A stretch of DNA of 64,000 nt from Clostridium sp. TW13 (GCF_024345225.1 NZ_BROD01000002.1:25548-89547); one strand, 5' to 3'. Counted from the first letter of the stretch, positions 25,374 through 34,870 are shown. Numbers and translations: made by a program. The notes: generated by a model from the letters alone, not told the origin.

Positions 25374-26180
25374 TTATATAATATACTTTTCTAATGCTTT
25401 TGCTACACCATCATCATCATTAGAGAAAGTTATATCATCAGCACATTTTTTCACCTCATCTGGAGCATTTCCCATGGCAATTCCTAAACCAGCAAACTTT
25501 ATCATGTCCATGTCGTTATAATTATCTCCTATAGCAATTACTTGTGATTTTGATATATTAAACATTTTACATAAAAATTCAATTGCTGAAGTTTTAGTTG
25601 CACTAACAGGCATTATTTCTAAATACGTAGGCTTTGATGGATATACATTTAACTTGTCAAAATGATACCCTTGAATTTTCTTATTTAATTCTTTTATGTT
25701 ACTTGAGCTGGACATACATAATATTTTATTAGGTCCTGAATTTTTCTGAGCCCATATGCTAAATAAATCAGCAAATTTAACAATTGTTGGCTTAATATTT
25801 GTTATTTCGCTTTCTTGCTGCGCCCACTCATCCATTTCTTCTACATACCATTCATTATTTCTATATAAACTTACATGTATATTTAGGTCCTTCATAATAC
25901 CATATAGAGGCTTAACATCAGAAAGTGATATTGTATTATTCAATAAAATTGTATTGTTACTTTGAATTAAAGAACCACTGTAGCAAATAATTGGTTGAAT
26001 TATGTTAAGCTCTTCTTGTAAAAATAATATCCCTTTTGGCATTCGTGCTGAGACTAGTATTATTGGAATTTGTTTTTCTTCTGTGATTTTATAAATAATT
26101 TTTTTTGTATTTTCAGAAATCATATGCTTAGAATTTAATAGTGTCCCATCAATATCTAAGCACACCATTTTAAAATCCAT
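25374..26180 (-). CDS. Cof-type HAD superfamily phosphatase
   Basis: 268 residues. HAD motif I DIDGTLLNS (nucleophile Asp near 9, general acid Asp near 11), motif II in ILVSARMP, motif III Lys (about 216) and motif IV GDNYNDMDMI near 219-228, with the C2 cap typical of Cof/YidA sugar or nucleotide phosphatases. Cytoplasmic. Substrate cannot be read from sequence. Ordinary metabolic gene, apparently a passenger; no operon partners. Confidence 0.85.
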   Translation of the reverse strand: MDFKMVCLDIDGTLLNSKHMISENTKKIIYKITEEKQIPIILVSARMPKGILFLQEELNIIQPIICYSGSLIQSNNTILLNNTISLSDVKPLYGIMKDLNIHVSLYRNNEWYVEEMDEWAQQESEITNIKPTIVKFADLFSIWAQKNSGPNKILCMSSSSNIKELNKKIQGYHFDKLNVYPSKPTYLEIMPVSATKTSAIEFLCKMFNISKSQVIAIGDNYNDMDMIKFAGLGIAMGNAPDEVKKCADDITFSNDDDGVAKALEKYII

Positions 26181-26349
26181 TATTAAATCACCACCTAATA
26201 TAATAAATAATTATTAATACACTTACACCATACTATGATTAGTAACATAAGTAAATTGTTTCAATAATAAACAATGATTTTGTCATGGTTTATCATAAAT
26301 CAAACAGGAAAACGTACATTTTCATAAGGTCTAAACATTCTATACCAAG

Positions 26350-26485
26350 TCATGACCACCCGGAAAACGGGTGGCTTGCACTGCGCCTATAAGGCTTTAT
26401 TGCTGGCGGTGCTACTCGCACCTTTTAGGTTTGCCAACCGCATGCCTTTACTGGCTGCACCTAAAAGGTGCTCTATTTTTTGCTT
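26350..26485. mobile_element. Hairpin-rich element resembling an IS200/IS605-derived nonautonomous element
   Basis: A GC-richer 130-bp block with CCACCC-GGAAAAC-GGGTGG (26356-26374) and a perfect 13-bp stem GCACCTTTTAGGT/ACCTAAAAGGTGC (26418-26430 with 26459-26471) around a TTTGCCAACCGC loop. Subterminal single-strand hairpins of this kind mark IS200/IS605 elements and their palindrome-associated derivatives. No transposase is present. A structured RNA is the alternative. Confidence 0.45.
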
Positions 26486-26642
26486 TTTTCTACTCATAGC
26501 TAAAAGCTTTTTAGAACCACAGGTATAACCTGTGGTATTCAAAATACAAGAAATAGGCTATATATTGAAACCAATGTCCAATATATGGCCTATTCTTATA
26601 CATATAGGGGTTGTACTCCAAAATATATGGGTACAAATATTT

Positions 26643-27392
26643 CTAATTATTAAAGCTATAATTATCTCCTAAGTTGTTGTCCCAATGTTGTACCCCATCT
26701 AATAAATAATACACTGAAAATTTTATTTGCTTTCCTTTTTCCACTGGTACTTTTGCAATCCAACAATTTGTATCATTACTGTAAGATATATCAGTTGCGT
26801 TAGTTGCATCTACATCCTTATAAGTAGTCCAATTATCTTCACTATAACGTATTCTGATTGCTTCAGGGGTTACTGATTTTTTTGTTGCAATATAACAAGA
26901 TAAACCACTGTCAGATTGTCCATAGGAAATAACATGGGGTCTGCTTTCTGCAAAGTCAATTCCTACATAATTTTTACCATTATTATTATCCCAATAAGTT
27001 TGTCCATTCACTTCATATTTAATGCAGTATTGAATTTGTCCAAAACCATAATGATCAAATTCTGAAGGTGTTTCAAACTTCCATATCTCATATCCATCTA
27101 AAGCGTTAGTTTTAACATAAGTTGCAGCTATGTCATTCCATACATTGCTTGCTTGAGGTCCAGTATAACTATAGTGAACAGTAACCTTCTTATCATATGC
27201 AAAATTTTTTACAGCGATATATCCAAAGTAATGCCCTGTTTCTGAAGAGTCGCCAACTCCATTGCTATAGTATAATTGAACTGGTACATCATTTGTATCT
27301 GCTTTAGCAGATATTGTATGTCCTAAAGTAAGAGTAGTTGCTAAAACTAAAAGAGAAGTAATAAAACTGAATATTTTTTTTGAAATTTTCAT
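26643..27392 (-). CDS. Secreted protein with two CBM21 starch/glycogen-binding modules
   Basis: 249 residues: signal peptide (cleavage after SAKA near 31) then two tandem carbohydrate-binding modules. Module 1 (about 36-140) has GYIAVKNFAYDKKVTVHYSY, WKFETP and IQYCIKYEVNGQTYWDNNNGKNY, the CBM21 hallmark; module 2 (about 150-249) ends HWDNNLGDNYSF. No enzyme domain, so it should bind alpha-glucan outside the cell without cutting it. Two paralogs lie at 42505 and 46639 and a relic at 55020. All three share an ATAACATGTTAT-type palindrome just before the ribosome site. Confidence 0.8.
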   Translation of the reverse strand: MKISKKIFSFITSLLVLATTLTLGHTISAKADTNDVPVQLYYSNGVGDSSETGHYFGYIAVKNFAYDKKVTVHYSYTGPQASNVWNDIAATYVKTNALDGYEIWKFETPSEFDHYGFGQIQYCIKYEVNGQTYWDNNNGKNYVGIDFAESRPHVISYGQSDSGLSCYIATKKSVTPEAIRIRYSEDNWTTYKDVDATNATDISYSNDTNCWIAKVPVEKGKQIKFSVYYLLDGVQHWDNNLGDNYSFNN

Positions 27393-27415
27393 AAAATCAC
27401 TCCTTTAAATTATTA

Positions 27416-27427
27416 ATAACATGTTAT
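27416..27427. promoter_or_regulatory. ATAACATGTTAT palindrome upstream of CBM21 gene
   Basis: A perfect 12-bp palindrome 24 bp from the start codon. The same word stands before the CBM21 genes at 42505 and, with one change, 46639. Likely operator of a shared regulator. Confidence 0.6.
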
Positions 27428-27724
27428 CAATGTTGTTATACATTTAAATATAAAATATGTCAATTATTGTTATTGTATTAGAAATAGCTTAATAAACGTA
27501 TACACCGCAATAGCACTACATATAGCTCTAATTTTTGAATTATTATACTTATATTCAATTTAATTGAATGCTATTTGTGCATACATTCCATTAAAATAAT
27601 TCCTTCGACTTTCCTCAATTAAACTTGTTTATAATCTATATAGGCTTCTAAATTTATTCCTTGCAAAAATACTCTCCTAAAGAAGAAATGAAGGTTTATA
27701 CACAAAATTGGAACTCATTATATT

Positions 27725-27758
27725 AAAAGGCTGGATGTTTCCACGCATCCAGCCTTTT
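27725..27758. terminator. Terminator of the HxlR gene
   Basis: A perfect 13-bp stem AAAAGGCTGGATG/CATCCAGCCTTTT. The 330-bp gap to 27392 otherwise holds only the CBM21 upstream region. Confidence 0.85.
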
Positions 27759-28146
27759 ATTGCTCTTTATCAGCTTTTTCTTTATTCATATATGGATTTA
27801 CATAACCCTGGCACAGATGAGTTTCACTCCAAGCCATCATAGCATTCAAAACAGGAACAAAGCTTTCCCCCAGTTCACTTAATGTATACTCAACCTTCGG
27901 TGGAATTTCTTTATAAATTTCCCTATGTAAAAAACCATCTTCCTCTAACTCGCGGAGCTGCTTGGTAAGTGTAGACTGCGTTATACCATCCAAACGACGT
28001 ATCAATTCACCAAAACGTTGAACCTTATAACATGCTATATACCATAAAATTAATATTTTCCATTTACCATTTAATACAGACTGCAGCGTGCTCATTGGAA
28101 CACAGCGGGCTATCATATTCTTGTCACTAAACTTATTATCCGCCAT
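27757..28146 (-). CDS. HxlR family transcriptional regulator
   Basis: 129 residues. Winged helix with the HxlR signature: LNGKWKILILWYIACYKVQRFGELIRRL, ITQSTLTKQLRELEEDGFLHREIY, PPKVEYTLSELGESFVPVL. It contains a Cys near residue 15 as in many redox or electrophile-sensing HxlR proteins. Divergent from the radical SAM gene at 28375, which it probably controls. Confidence 0.85.
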   Translation of the reverse strand: MADNKFSDKNMIARCVPMSTLQSVLNGKWKILILWYIACYKVQRFGELIRRLDGITQSTLTKQLRELEEDGFLHREIYKEIPPKVEYTLSELGESFVPVLNAMMAWSETHLCQGYVNPYMNKEKADKEQ

Positions 28147-28374
28147 AGTTCATCCCTCCGTTTATGGACAGTATACCTCACACTAACGCAAAAGACAATG
28201 TACTACTTTTTCTTACACCTAGTATTAAAAATAATACTACCTCCATAAAAAAACCGTACTTGTATATAAAAAAACTTTACTGTAGCATGTAAGTAAGAAA
28301 CGGGAGGCCACCATCTTGAGACTCGTTTCATTGAAAAAAGCTATTATTAAACTATTACTAAAGGAGCGATATAT

Positions 28375-29259
28375 ATGCATTACACTGGAACTATCTGGAG
28401 ACCTCCATATGAGGCAGAATCTTTATTAATTGAAGTCACCGCTGGCTGTACTCACCACAAGTGCAAATTTTGTACTCTTTATGATGATCTCCCTTTCAAA
28501 TTTAGAATATCTCCACTTGAAGATATAGAAGAAGATCTAACAGAAGCACAGAACTATAACCAAAAGGTCAAGCGTGTTTACTTAACAGGAGCAAATCCTT
28601 TTGTCTTAAAATACGAAAGACTAAAAGAAATAGCAGAATTAATTCACAAATATCTGCCAAATTGTAAGACCATAGGATGTTTCGCCCGTATTACTGATAT
28701 TACTCTTAAGACGGAGGATGAATTAAATTCTTTGCATGAACTTGGTTATGATGGTATTACCATCGGTGTAGAAACTGGTGATGGAAAAACTCTTGAATTC
28801 ATGAATAAAGGCTATAGACCTGAAGAAATTATAACTCAAAGTCACCGTCTGGATGCTGCTAACATTAAATATAATTATTTTTACCTTACGGGACTCTCTG
28901 GTGCTGGACGAGGAAAACTCAGTGCATTAGAAACTGCCAAAGTATTTAATCAGACACATCCACAGATTATTGGTTCTTCCATGCTTACTGTCTATCCAGA
29001 ATCTGAACTTTTCCATGAAATTCAGGCTGGTAATTGGTCTGAAGAAACGGAGGTAGGAAAGTTGGAGGAATTGAAGACACTTATTGATAATTTGAATATT
29101 CCAGTATACTTCTCCACTCTAGGTGCATCAAATGCCCTTTTTGTTGAAGGTCAACTTCCAAAGGATAAAGCTAATATGATTGCTTATCTTGAGAAGACAT
29201 GCAAAACTGAAAATGAATCTGAGTTAAGATACTATCGTACCCACCTAAAACACCTTTGA
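28375..29259 (+). CDS. Radical SAM protein
   Basis: 294 residues. The iron-sulfur motif CTHHKCKFC (Cys near 25, 30 and 33; CxxxxCxxC spacing) lies early, after WRPPYEAESLLIEVTAG, followed by the (beta-alpha) barrel with RVYLTGANPFVL, GCFARITDIT and GYDGITIGVETGDGKTLEFMNKG. The spacing differs from classical CxxxCxxC and matches a HemN/Elp3-like clostridial subgroup. Substrate unknown. Paired divergently with an HxlR regulator. Confidence 0.8.
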   Translation: MHYTGTIWRPPYEAESLLIEVTAGCTHHKCKFCTLYDDLPFKFRISPLEDIEEDLTEAQNYNQKVKRVYLTGANPFVLKYERLKEIAELIHKYLPNCKTIGCFARITDITLKTEDELNSLHELGYDGITIGVETGDGKTLEFMNKGYRPEEIITQSHRLDAANIKYNYFYLTGLSGAGRGKLSALETAKVFNQTHPQIIGSSMLTVYPESELFHEIQAGNWSEETEVGKLEELKTLIDNLNIPVYFSTLGASNALFVEGQLPKDKANMIAYLEKTCKTENESELRYYRTHLKHL

Positions 29260-29534
29260 TTTTATCTTATAGTTAGTAGTTGTAACTTCAACTTATACAA
29301 GTTGGAGACAGCAGCTGCACACTTTAAGACTTAATTTATACAGATATTTTTCCCAATAATTTTAAATATCTCTTATAAGCCAAAACATGTTAACACTTCT
29401 TATAAAAATAGGTCTTTATTAACTCATTTTCTTATTAACACTTCAGTTATTAGATTAAATATTAAATTTAAATACATATTAATTTATTAATTATAAATAA
29501 TAAAATTGATAATTAATAAAGGGGTGTTTAGCAA

Positions 29535-29864
29535 ATGAGAAAAAAAATTATTATTATATCTGTATTTTTGCTTATTTTATTGTTTAAGCCAATTAATACT
29601 TATGCCGAGACTAAAAATCCTATACATTTATCTCAGGGCATTTATACAATAAAAGATATAGGCCTAATGACTAATGTTAATTATAAAATTAATAATATTT
29701 CTGAAGGAAAATCTGTTATTATGATAATAGATTCTGAACAAAAGATTCAAGAACTTTTAAGATTAGACCCAAATTCTCCTAAATATATTCTGAAGCCTTT
29801 AAACTTTACTGATCTTATAGTAATCATAGGTTCAGCCACATTGGAACTTTCATATACAACTTAA
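29535..29864 (+). CDS. Small secreted protein
   Basis: 109 residues with AAAGGGGTG site. Signal peptide with cleavage after TYA near 24, then NPIHLSQGIYTIKDIGLMTNVNYKINNISEGKSVIMIID... a short beta-rich domain. Family unknown. Similar small secreted proteins occur in clostridial genomes. Confidence 0.6.
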   Translation: MRKKIIIISVFLLILLFKPINTYAETKNPIHLSQGIYTIKDIGLMTNVNYKINNISEGKSVIMIIDSEQKIQELLRLDPNSPKYILKPLNFTDLIVIIGSATLELSYTT

Positions 29865-29937
29865 CACAATATCTGTATTTCTCATATTGACTTTGAATTT
29901 GAGCATACAACCATTTTAAAGTGTAATTACAAATAAA

Positions 29938-30076
29938 GTTAGCTATTCTGCTGTATTTACGCATTAATATAGTTATTAACCATATGGTCAATAACTATAT
30001 TAAAATTTAAAATTATCAAATAGACTATCCTAAACTAACTTTTCTAAAGATTATAAACTATTTTATAATAGAAAAA
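29938..30076. repeat. 140-bp noncoding duplication (copy 1; copy 2 at 35508-35650)
   Basis: Both copies run from AGCTATT(C/T)T(G/A)CTGTATTTAC through ACTATCC(T/G)AAACTA to a TTTTATA...GAAAAAAA end. They have diverged and hold no ORF. Copy 1 abuts the GC-rich block at 30070, copy 2 a Rep relic. Confidence 0.5.
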
Positions 30077-30320
30077 AACCACAGTCCCATACCTTCACTC
30101 ATCTTTGGTCAAGTGTCGTGGCTGCACCCATTAAATATAATGGGATGTTCCACCTCCCACCCACCGCAAGCTCAACCGAAAAAAAATGCTCGGAAAAGGT
30201 CCGGGTGTACAAGCTCCCAAGACTTCTGTACCTCCAGCCTTAGGGGCATGTCCACCCTAGGACATAACTCTCTTTTCGGGTAGTGCTTCGAGGTCTTGGC
30301 CTGCCGGCAGCAAGGAAAAT
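30070..30320. other. GC-rich structured noncoding block
   Basis: About 250 bp far richer in GC than its neighbours, with no supported ORF. It contains CCCATTAAATATAATGGG, TGTCCACCCTAGGAC and paired GC runs. The word GCATGTCCACCCT resembles GCATGTCCAGCCCT and GGCTTGTCCACCCT in the large structured region at 34.15 kb, hinting that both belong to one class. It may be a structured RNA or element remnant; orientation unclear. Confidence 0.4.
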
Positions 30321-30389
30321 AAAAAAGCAGACATAATTCACGCCTTGATAAGCATGTGTATTACATCTACTTTTTTAACAGATTTGAAC

Positions 30390-30599
30390 TTATTTATTGT
30401 CATCACTTCTGATTTCTTCTAAAACTTTTATTCCTAATGTAGTTACAACCGCTGATAAATATAGAATTGAGAAGAAGATTAGATGATAATAGGAACGCTC
30501 TGGATTATTTCCAGAAAAAAGTTCTGCTAATGTTCCTGCTATTATAAAACCCAAAATAAATACACCAACACCAATAAAAAAAGCTTTTAAGTCTTTCAT
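30390..30599 (-). CDS. Small two-helix membrane protein
   Basis: 69 residues from the Met at 30599, spaced properly from GGGGTG; the longest frame would add 11 unlikely residues. Two hydrophobic helices (about 6-24 and 35-54) joined by ELFSGNNPERSYYH. Family unknown. It sits near the lactococcin-972-type genes, but on the other strand with no link shown. Confidence 0.55.
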   Translation of the reverse strand: MKDLKAFFIGVGVFILGFIIAGTLAELFSGNNPERSYYHLIFFSILYLSAVVTTLGIKVLEEIRSDDNK

Positions 30600-31109
30600 A
30601 TACAACACCCCAAAGTTAAATTTAGTCAACATTTATAGTTGCGAACTTATAATATATATTTACTATGATGTATCCCTTAATTTTATAATAAAAATAGAAT
30701 TTATACAATTATGTTAGATAAGTACACAAAATACAAAAAATGCAACTGTCCCAATGTATACATTAGTAATAATGCCTCACTAAAAATATAAAATAAGTCG
30801 CCTTAAAAGATGTGGAAAGTCGCTAGAAGTCAATTTTCAAAAATGAGTAAAAAAATTCCCAAGCCTTGCATTTACAAGGACTTTAGCGACATGAATTTTT
30901 ATACACTCACTAGTAATTACTGTATATATATAAGTTTCCTATACAAGTACATATAGAAAAATAACTGTTTTCTAATATTTAGCTAATACGTATCTATAAG
31001 TTGCTTTTCAGATTCATAGCTTAACTTCCCCCAAGATCATATGACTATCACAAAATAGAAAATCAACTCCTTGGATGGGATTAAAAAATATTATTTACAA
31101 AACTAATTT

Positions 31110-31283
31110 TTAATAAGTTTGATACCATTGTGATATATCATAGTGGTTAACTTGTACACTAGGTCCATTTGCTATAGATGTATAACCTGCACCATATTTA
31201 CCACTCTCTTTAACTACTTGTCCATCGTGAGTTACACTGCTACTATGTGTTTTAGATCTATGATAATAATGGTAATATATATA
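31110..31283 (-). pseudogene. 5'-truncated lactococcin-972-type bacteriocin gene
   Basis: The minus frame, open from just after a TAA at 31284-31286, reads YYHYYHRSKTHSSSVTHDGQ, then VVKESGKYGAGYTSIANG and ends ISQWYQTY-stop. This follows the mature part of lactococcin 972 (YSNYHHGSKTHSATVVN ... YYNFW). Signal peptide and start codon are missing, and the break coincides with the upstream region of the divergent immunity gene at 31322, pointing to a rearrangement. Confidence 0.7.
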
Positions 31284-31321
31284 TTATATGTATTTATTGA
31301 AATTCTATAGGAGATGACAAA

Positions 31322-33472
31322 ATGAAAAAAGTTATAAGTATATTATTAATAATATCATGCGTGATTTCTTACTATATTTCATATGGTGAAGAAAGAAATG
31401 AACTTACAAAAAGAATACAAGAAATAGAAATGAATCTGTCAAACAATTATCGAATAATGATTCCAATAAATATTGATAATAATGATAGTAAACAAAATTA
31501 TAAAAATATAACAAAAATATTGGATAAATATGAAGGTAGTATTTATTATGATAGAGTCTCTAAGGATCAAAGTACAAGAGTTAAGTATATCTATGATAAG
31601 AATAGTATGTATACTTCAAAGATTGAGCTTACAGATGGAAAAAAGTTAACTCCTGATATAATGGAAACTAATAAATATTTGTCAACAAAGAAAATTACAG
31701 ATGATTTACAAATAGGTAGAATAGCAACTTTTAATAAAGAAGAAAATAGAGAAATAAAAACTTTAAAAAGTATGACAGATGATGATTTTAATTTTAGCGG
31801 ACCTTGTTACATTGCATTTAAAAGTAGCATAAATATTAAAGACTTTATAAATGAACTACAAACAGCATTACATACAAAAGGAATAGCAATTATTGATAAG
31901 ACATCTGTGAATATAACTGTAAATAATAATTATAAGATTATAGTTGTAGTTATTTATTTTATAATCATGCTTTTAGTCTTATATGAATTACTGAATTCAT
32001 ATAAAAAAATTGGCTTAAAAAAAATGTTTGGATATTCAGTAAAAGACATCTATCTTGAAAAAATATTAAGTTTAATAAAAATTAATTTAAGTATAGGGGC
32101 AATAGTAACTATAGTTATGTCCTTTATATTTTTTAATCAATTAAATATATATGTATATAGCTTTATATTAAAATTTATATTTTATTTAGTAATAGAAACC
32201 GTAGCCTTAGTTGGGATATGTTCAATAGCATATATATATATATGCTTTATTAAAATATCTAACATGCTAAAGAACAAGAAACCTCTAACAGGAATAATAG
32301 TATTAAATTATATTGCGAAAATAGGATGCTTAATTTTAGTGATGTTTTTTATTATACAAGCTATAAATAATTTCAAAAATATGAACAATATTTATAATAA
32401 GGGCTATAGTAATTGGGAAAAACTTAATGATTTTGCAGTTATACCAGAATCAAAAATACCGATTAGTGTTTTGCAAGATAGTGATAGCTATAATGTTTAT
32501 TCGCAGATTCAGAAAAAATTATATAAAGAATTCAATGAAAAAGGTGCAATATTTGCAGATTTTAGAAACTATTCTCCTGCAATGAGGAGTACAGTACTAT
32601 CACAACATAATTACTACTATGAAACTGATAATGTAGTTGTTAATCCAAACTATCTAAATGAATATAAAATATTTGATAGTAAAAATAAAGAGATAACTAT
32701 ATCAGATTCTGATGATACACAAATTCTTTTAGTTCCTGATAAATATAAGAATGATGAAAGTAAAATATTACAACAAGCTACCTCTTTCAAGGAACAACAG
32801 TATTACTCTACTGGAAAGAATCAAAAAACAAGAATAATATGGACAAAATCAAATCAAAAAGTTTTCACAGCAGCTATAGATATAAATCCTGGTAATTCTA
32901 ATGAGATTATTGACCCAATAATTTATGTGTTAACCGAAAATAATGCTTCTACATCTGATTATGACTATTTATTAGGTAAGTTTAGTAATCCTTTTAAAAT
33001 TAAAGTAGATAAAAATATGGATATGAAAAATACTATAGGAGAAATGTTCAAAAAATATGGAATCGAAAATTATATAGGTAAAATATCTCCAGCAAATGAG
33101 CAAGTTGCTAGTGTTATTAAGGATGCAAAAGATAGCATTAGGAATTCGATTATATTTACAATCTTGCTTACAGCCGTATTAATCGTAATTATATTACAAA
33201 ATTCTATTAATTATTTTGATAAGTATAAACAAAAGTTAGCCATTGAAAAATTAACAGGATATAAAATAATTGATAAACATGAAAACTATTTTATAGGAAT
33301 AATTATAAGTTGGCTTCTTGTTTTCTCTTTAAGTATTTTAGTATATAAGTCATCGATATTGGATATTGGAATTATAAGTATTATTTTATTTATTATAGAA
33401 ATTATATTTTCTGTTATAGTTCTAAATGTAATTGAAAAAAAGAAAATAATTAGCATCATAAAAGGAGAGTAA
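31322..33472 (+). CDS. Bacteriocin-associated integral membrane protein (DUF1430 / lactococcin 972 type)
   Basis: 716 residues. One N-terminal helix, a large external domain (about 30-200), a cluster of helices (about 205-350), a second external domain, and three C-terminal helices (about 610-710): an FtsX-like permease layout. Size, MKKVISILLIISCVISYYIS start and partnership with the ABC ATPase two bases downstream match the DUF1430 proteins of lactococcin 972 loci, thought to serve export or immunity. The neighbouring bacteriocin gene is a relic, so this pair may persist as protection against the toxin of others. Confidence 0.75.
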   Translation: MKKVISILLIISCVISYYISYGEERNELTKRIQEIEMNLSNNYRIMIPINIDNNDSKQNYKNITKILDKYEGSIYYDRVSKDQSTRVKYIYDKNSMYTSKIELTDGKKLTPDIMETNKYLSTKKITDDLQIGRIATFNKEENREIKTLKSMTDDDFNFSGPCYIAFKSSINIKDFINELQTALHTKGIAIIDKTSVNITVNNNYKIIVVVIYFIIMLLVLYELLNSYKKIGLKKMFGYSVKDIYLEKILSLIKINLSIGAIVTIVMSFIFFNQLNIYVYSFILKFIFYLVIETVALVGICSIAYIYICFIKISNMLKNKKPLTGIIVLNYIAKIGCLILVMFFIIQAINNFKNMNNIYNKGYSNWEKLNDFAVIPESKIPISVLQDSDSYNVYSQIQKKLYKEFNEKGAIFADFRNYSPAMRSTVLSQHNYYYETDNVVVNPNYLNEYKIFDSKNKEITISDSDDTQILLVPDKYKNDESKILQQATSFKEQQYYSTGKNQKTRIIWTKSNQKVFTAAIDINPGNSNEIIDPIIYVLTENNASTSDYDYLLGKFSNPFKIKVDKNMDMKNTIGEMFKKYGIENYIGKISPANEQVASVIKDAKDSIRNSIIFTILLTAVLIVIILQNSINYFDKYKQKLAIEKLTGYKIIDKHENYFIGIIISWLLVFSLSILVYKSSILDIGIISIILFIIEIIFSVIVLNVIEKKKIISIIKGE

Positions 33473-33474
33473 TT

Positions 33475-34110
33475 ATGCAACCTGTTATAGAATTAAAAAA
33501 TGTTTCTAAAAGTTATGATAAAAAAATCCTAAACAACCTATCTATAAAAATAGAAGAAAATGAAATAGTAGCGATAGTGGGAGAAAGTGGGAAAGGAAAA
33601 AGTACTTTATTAAATATTATTGGACTATTAGAAGATGCAGATTCTGGTGAAGTCATTATTGATAATGAAAAGAGTATTAAAATTAATTCAAGTAAAGCTA
33701 CTAAAATAATTAGAGAAAAGATAAGTTATTTATTTCAGAATTTTGCTTTAATTGAACAAGAAACTGTTTTTGAAAATTTAGAAATAGCATTAAAATATGT
33801 TAAATTAAAAAAAGCTGATAAAATAGATTTAATAAAATCCGCTTTAAAAAGTGTTGATTTAGAAGGATATGAAAAGAGAAAAATATATGAACTAAGTGGA
33901 GGGGAGCAACAAAGAGTTGCAATGGCAAGAGTAGTTTTAAAACCAAGTAAAATAGTATTGGCAGATGAACCTACTGGATCCCTAGATTGTAATAATAGAA
34001 ATAAAATTATGAGTTTACTGAAACAATTAAATAAAAAAGGAAAAACTATTGTAATAGTAACTCATGATAGAGAAGTAGCAAATAGTTGTGATAGGATTAT
34101 AGAACTATAG
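33475..34110 (+). CDS. ABC transporter ATP-binding protein (lactococcin 972 type)
   Basis: 211 residues. Walker A GESGKGKST (about 36-44), Q-loop FQNFALI, signature ELSGGEQQRVAMARV (about 140-154), Walker B IVLADEPTGSLD (about 161-172), H-loop VTHDREV. MacB/LolD-like ATPase class. It starts two bases after the DUF1430 gene, so the two are translated together and form one complex at the membrane. Confidence 0.85.
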   Translation: MQPVIELKNVSKSYDKKILNNLSIKIEENEIVAIVGESGKGKSTLLNIIGLLEDADSGEVIIDNEKSIKINSSKATKIIREKISYLFQNFALIEQETVFENLEIALKYVKLKKADKIDLIKSALKSVDLEGYEKRKIYELSGGEQQRVAMARVVLKPSKIVLADEPTGSLDCNNRNKIMSLLKQLNKKGKTIVIVTHDREVANSCDRIIEL

Positions 34111-34149
34111 AATATATTTAAAATGGTTTATGAAACTATATTCGTTAAT

Positions 34150-34870
34150 GTGGGATTTGTGGTTTTTGTTGGCTACACCTATAAATAACGTTGTACTTGT
34201 ACAACTTTCTTAAGTAGTACATACCGGGTGGACAAGCCCTTTTATCCAAATGAACGAAGTGAGCTATAAGTAAGGAACGAACGGTTAGCTCCAGCGTAGA
34301 GAATGAAGGATTAAAAGGCTTGTCCACCCTTAAACACGTATTCTTATATATCAAAGGGTAAAGGGTAGATATGAGGACCATAGAGAAGCTGCTCCATAGC
34401 CTACTCATTTCTACCCTCATAAGAGTACCTTTAATGAGTTTATACCCTTGGGTGGACTTGCTTGCATGGGTGTATGCCAAGGAATTCATGGGAGCATGTC
34501 CAGCCCTAAAATACCAGTAGCCAACCGGTGGGTAAATTTCGTGACTTCGAAATTTATCAAGCGTGTTGGAAGGAAAAGGTTTCTTTTTTTCTAGTGGGTG
34601 GAAGAAAAAAACTCCAATGGCTCCGGAGCACTACCAAGGGGCAGAAACCAAGCTTTTAACACTTTCATAAAAAAATTAATCTTTTTTTCATACCTTTTGC
34701 ACGCCATCGGGTACCCTAACAAAAGGACTAGCTTTGGCTTTAGAGATTCTTAGTTTAGGGGAGGTTCACGGAACGGAAAACTCAACTGAACTTAGAAGCT
34801 CTTAACAGAAGCTTGTACTTTTTGGGGTGATGGATAACGTGCCGGCCTGTGCTTTAAAAAATGCCATACC
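34150..34870 (+). ncRNA. Candidate large structured noncoding RNA
   Basis: About 720 bp without a credible gene, GC-richer than the flanks. On the plus strand GTTGGCTAC (34168-34176) pairs with GTAGCCAAC (34517-34525), closing a multibranch domain of three arms. Arm 1: 34226-34247 with 34308-34329, about 21 bp with one bulge. Arm 2: 34363-34375 with 34404-34416. Arm 3: GGGTGGAC (34450-34457) with GTCCAGCCC (34498-34506). A second domain follows: AAATTTCG/CGAAATTT near 34540 and GGTTTCT/AGAAACC (34578/34643) enclosing TAGTG/CACTA. Size and architecture recall GOLLD, ROOL or OLE-like giant RNAs, but I cannot assign a class. Confidence 0.55.

Noticed and set aside
30780..30920. Stretch with AAGTCGC...TTAGCGAC and CTTGTAAATGCAAG symmetry, considered as an IS end
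   Set aside because: No transposase frame or matching second end could be found.
34145..34489. Minus-strand 114-codon open frame
   Set aside because: It lies fully inside the self-complementary region and has no ribosome site; the symmetry is better explained by RNA structure.
34150..34870. Group II intron
   Set aside because: No domain V-like AGC...GUACGGUU element and no reverse transcriptase frame.
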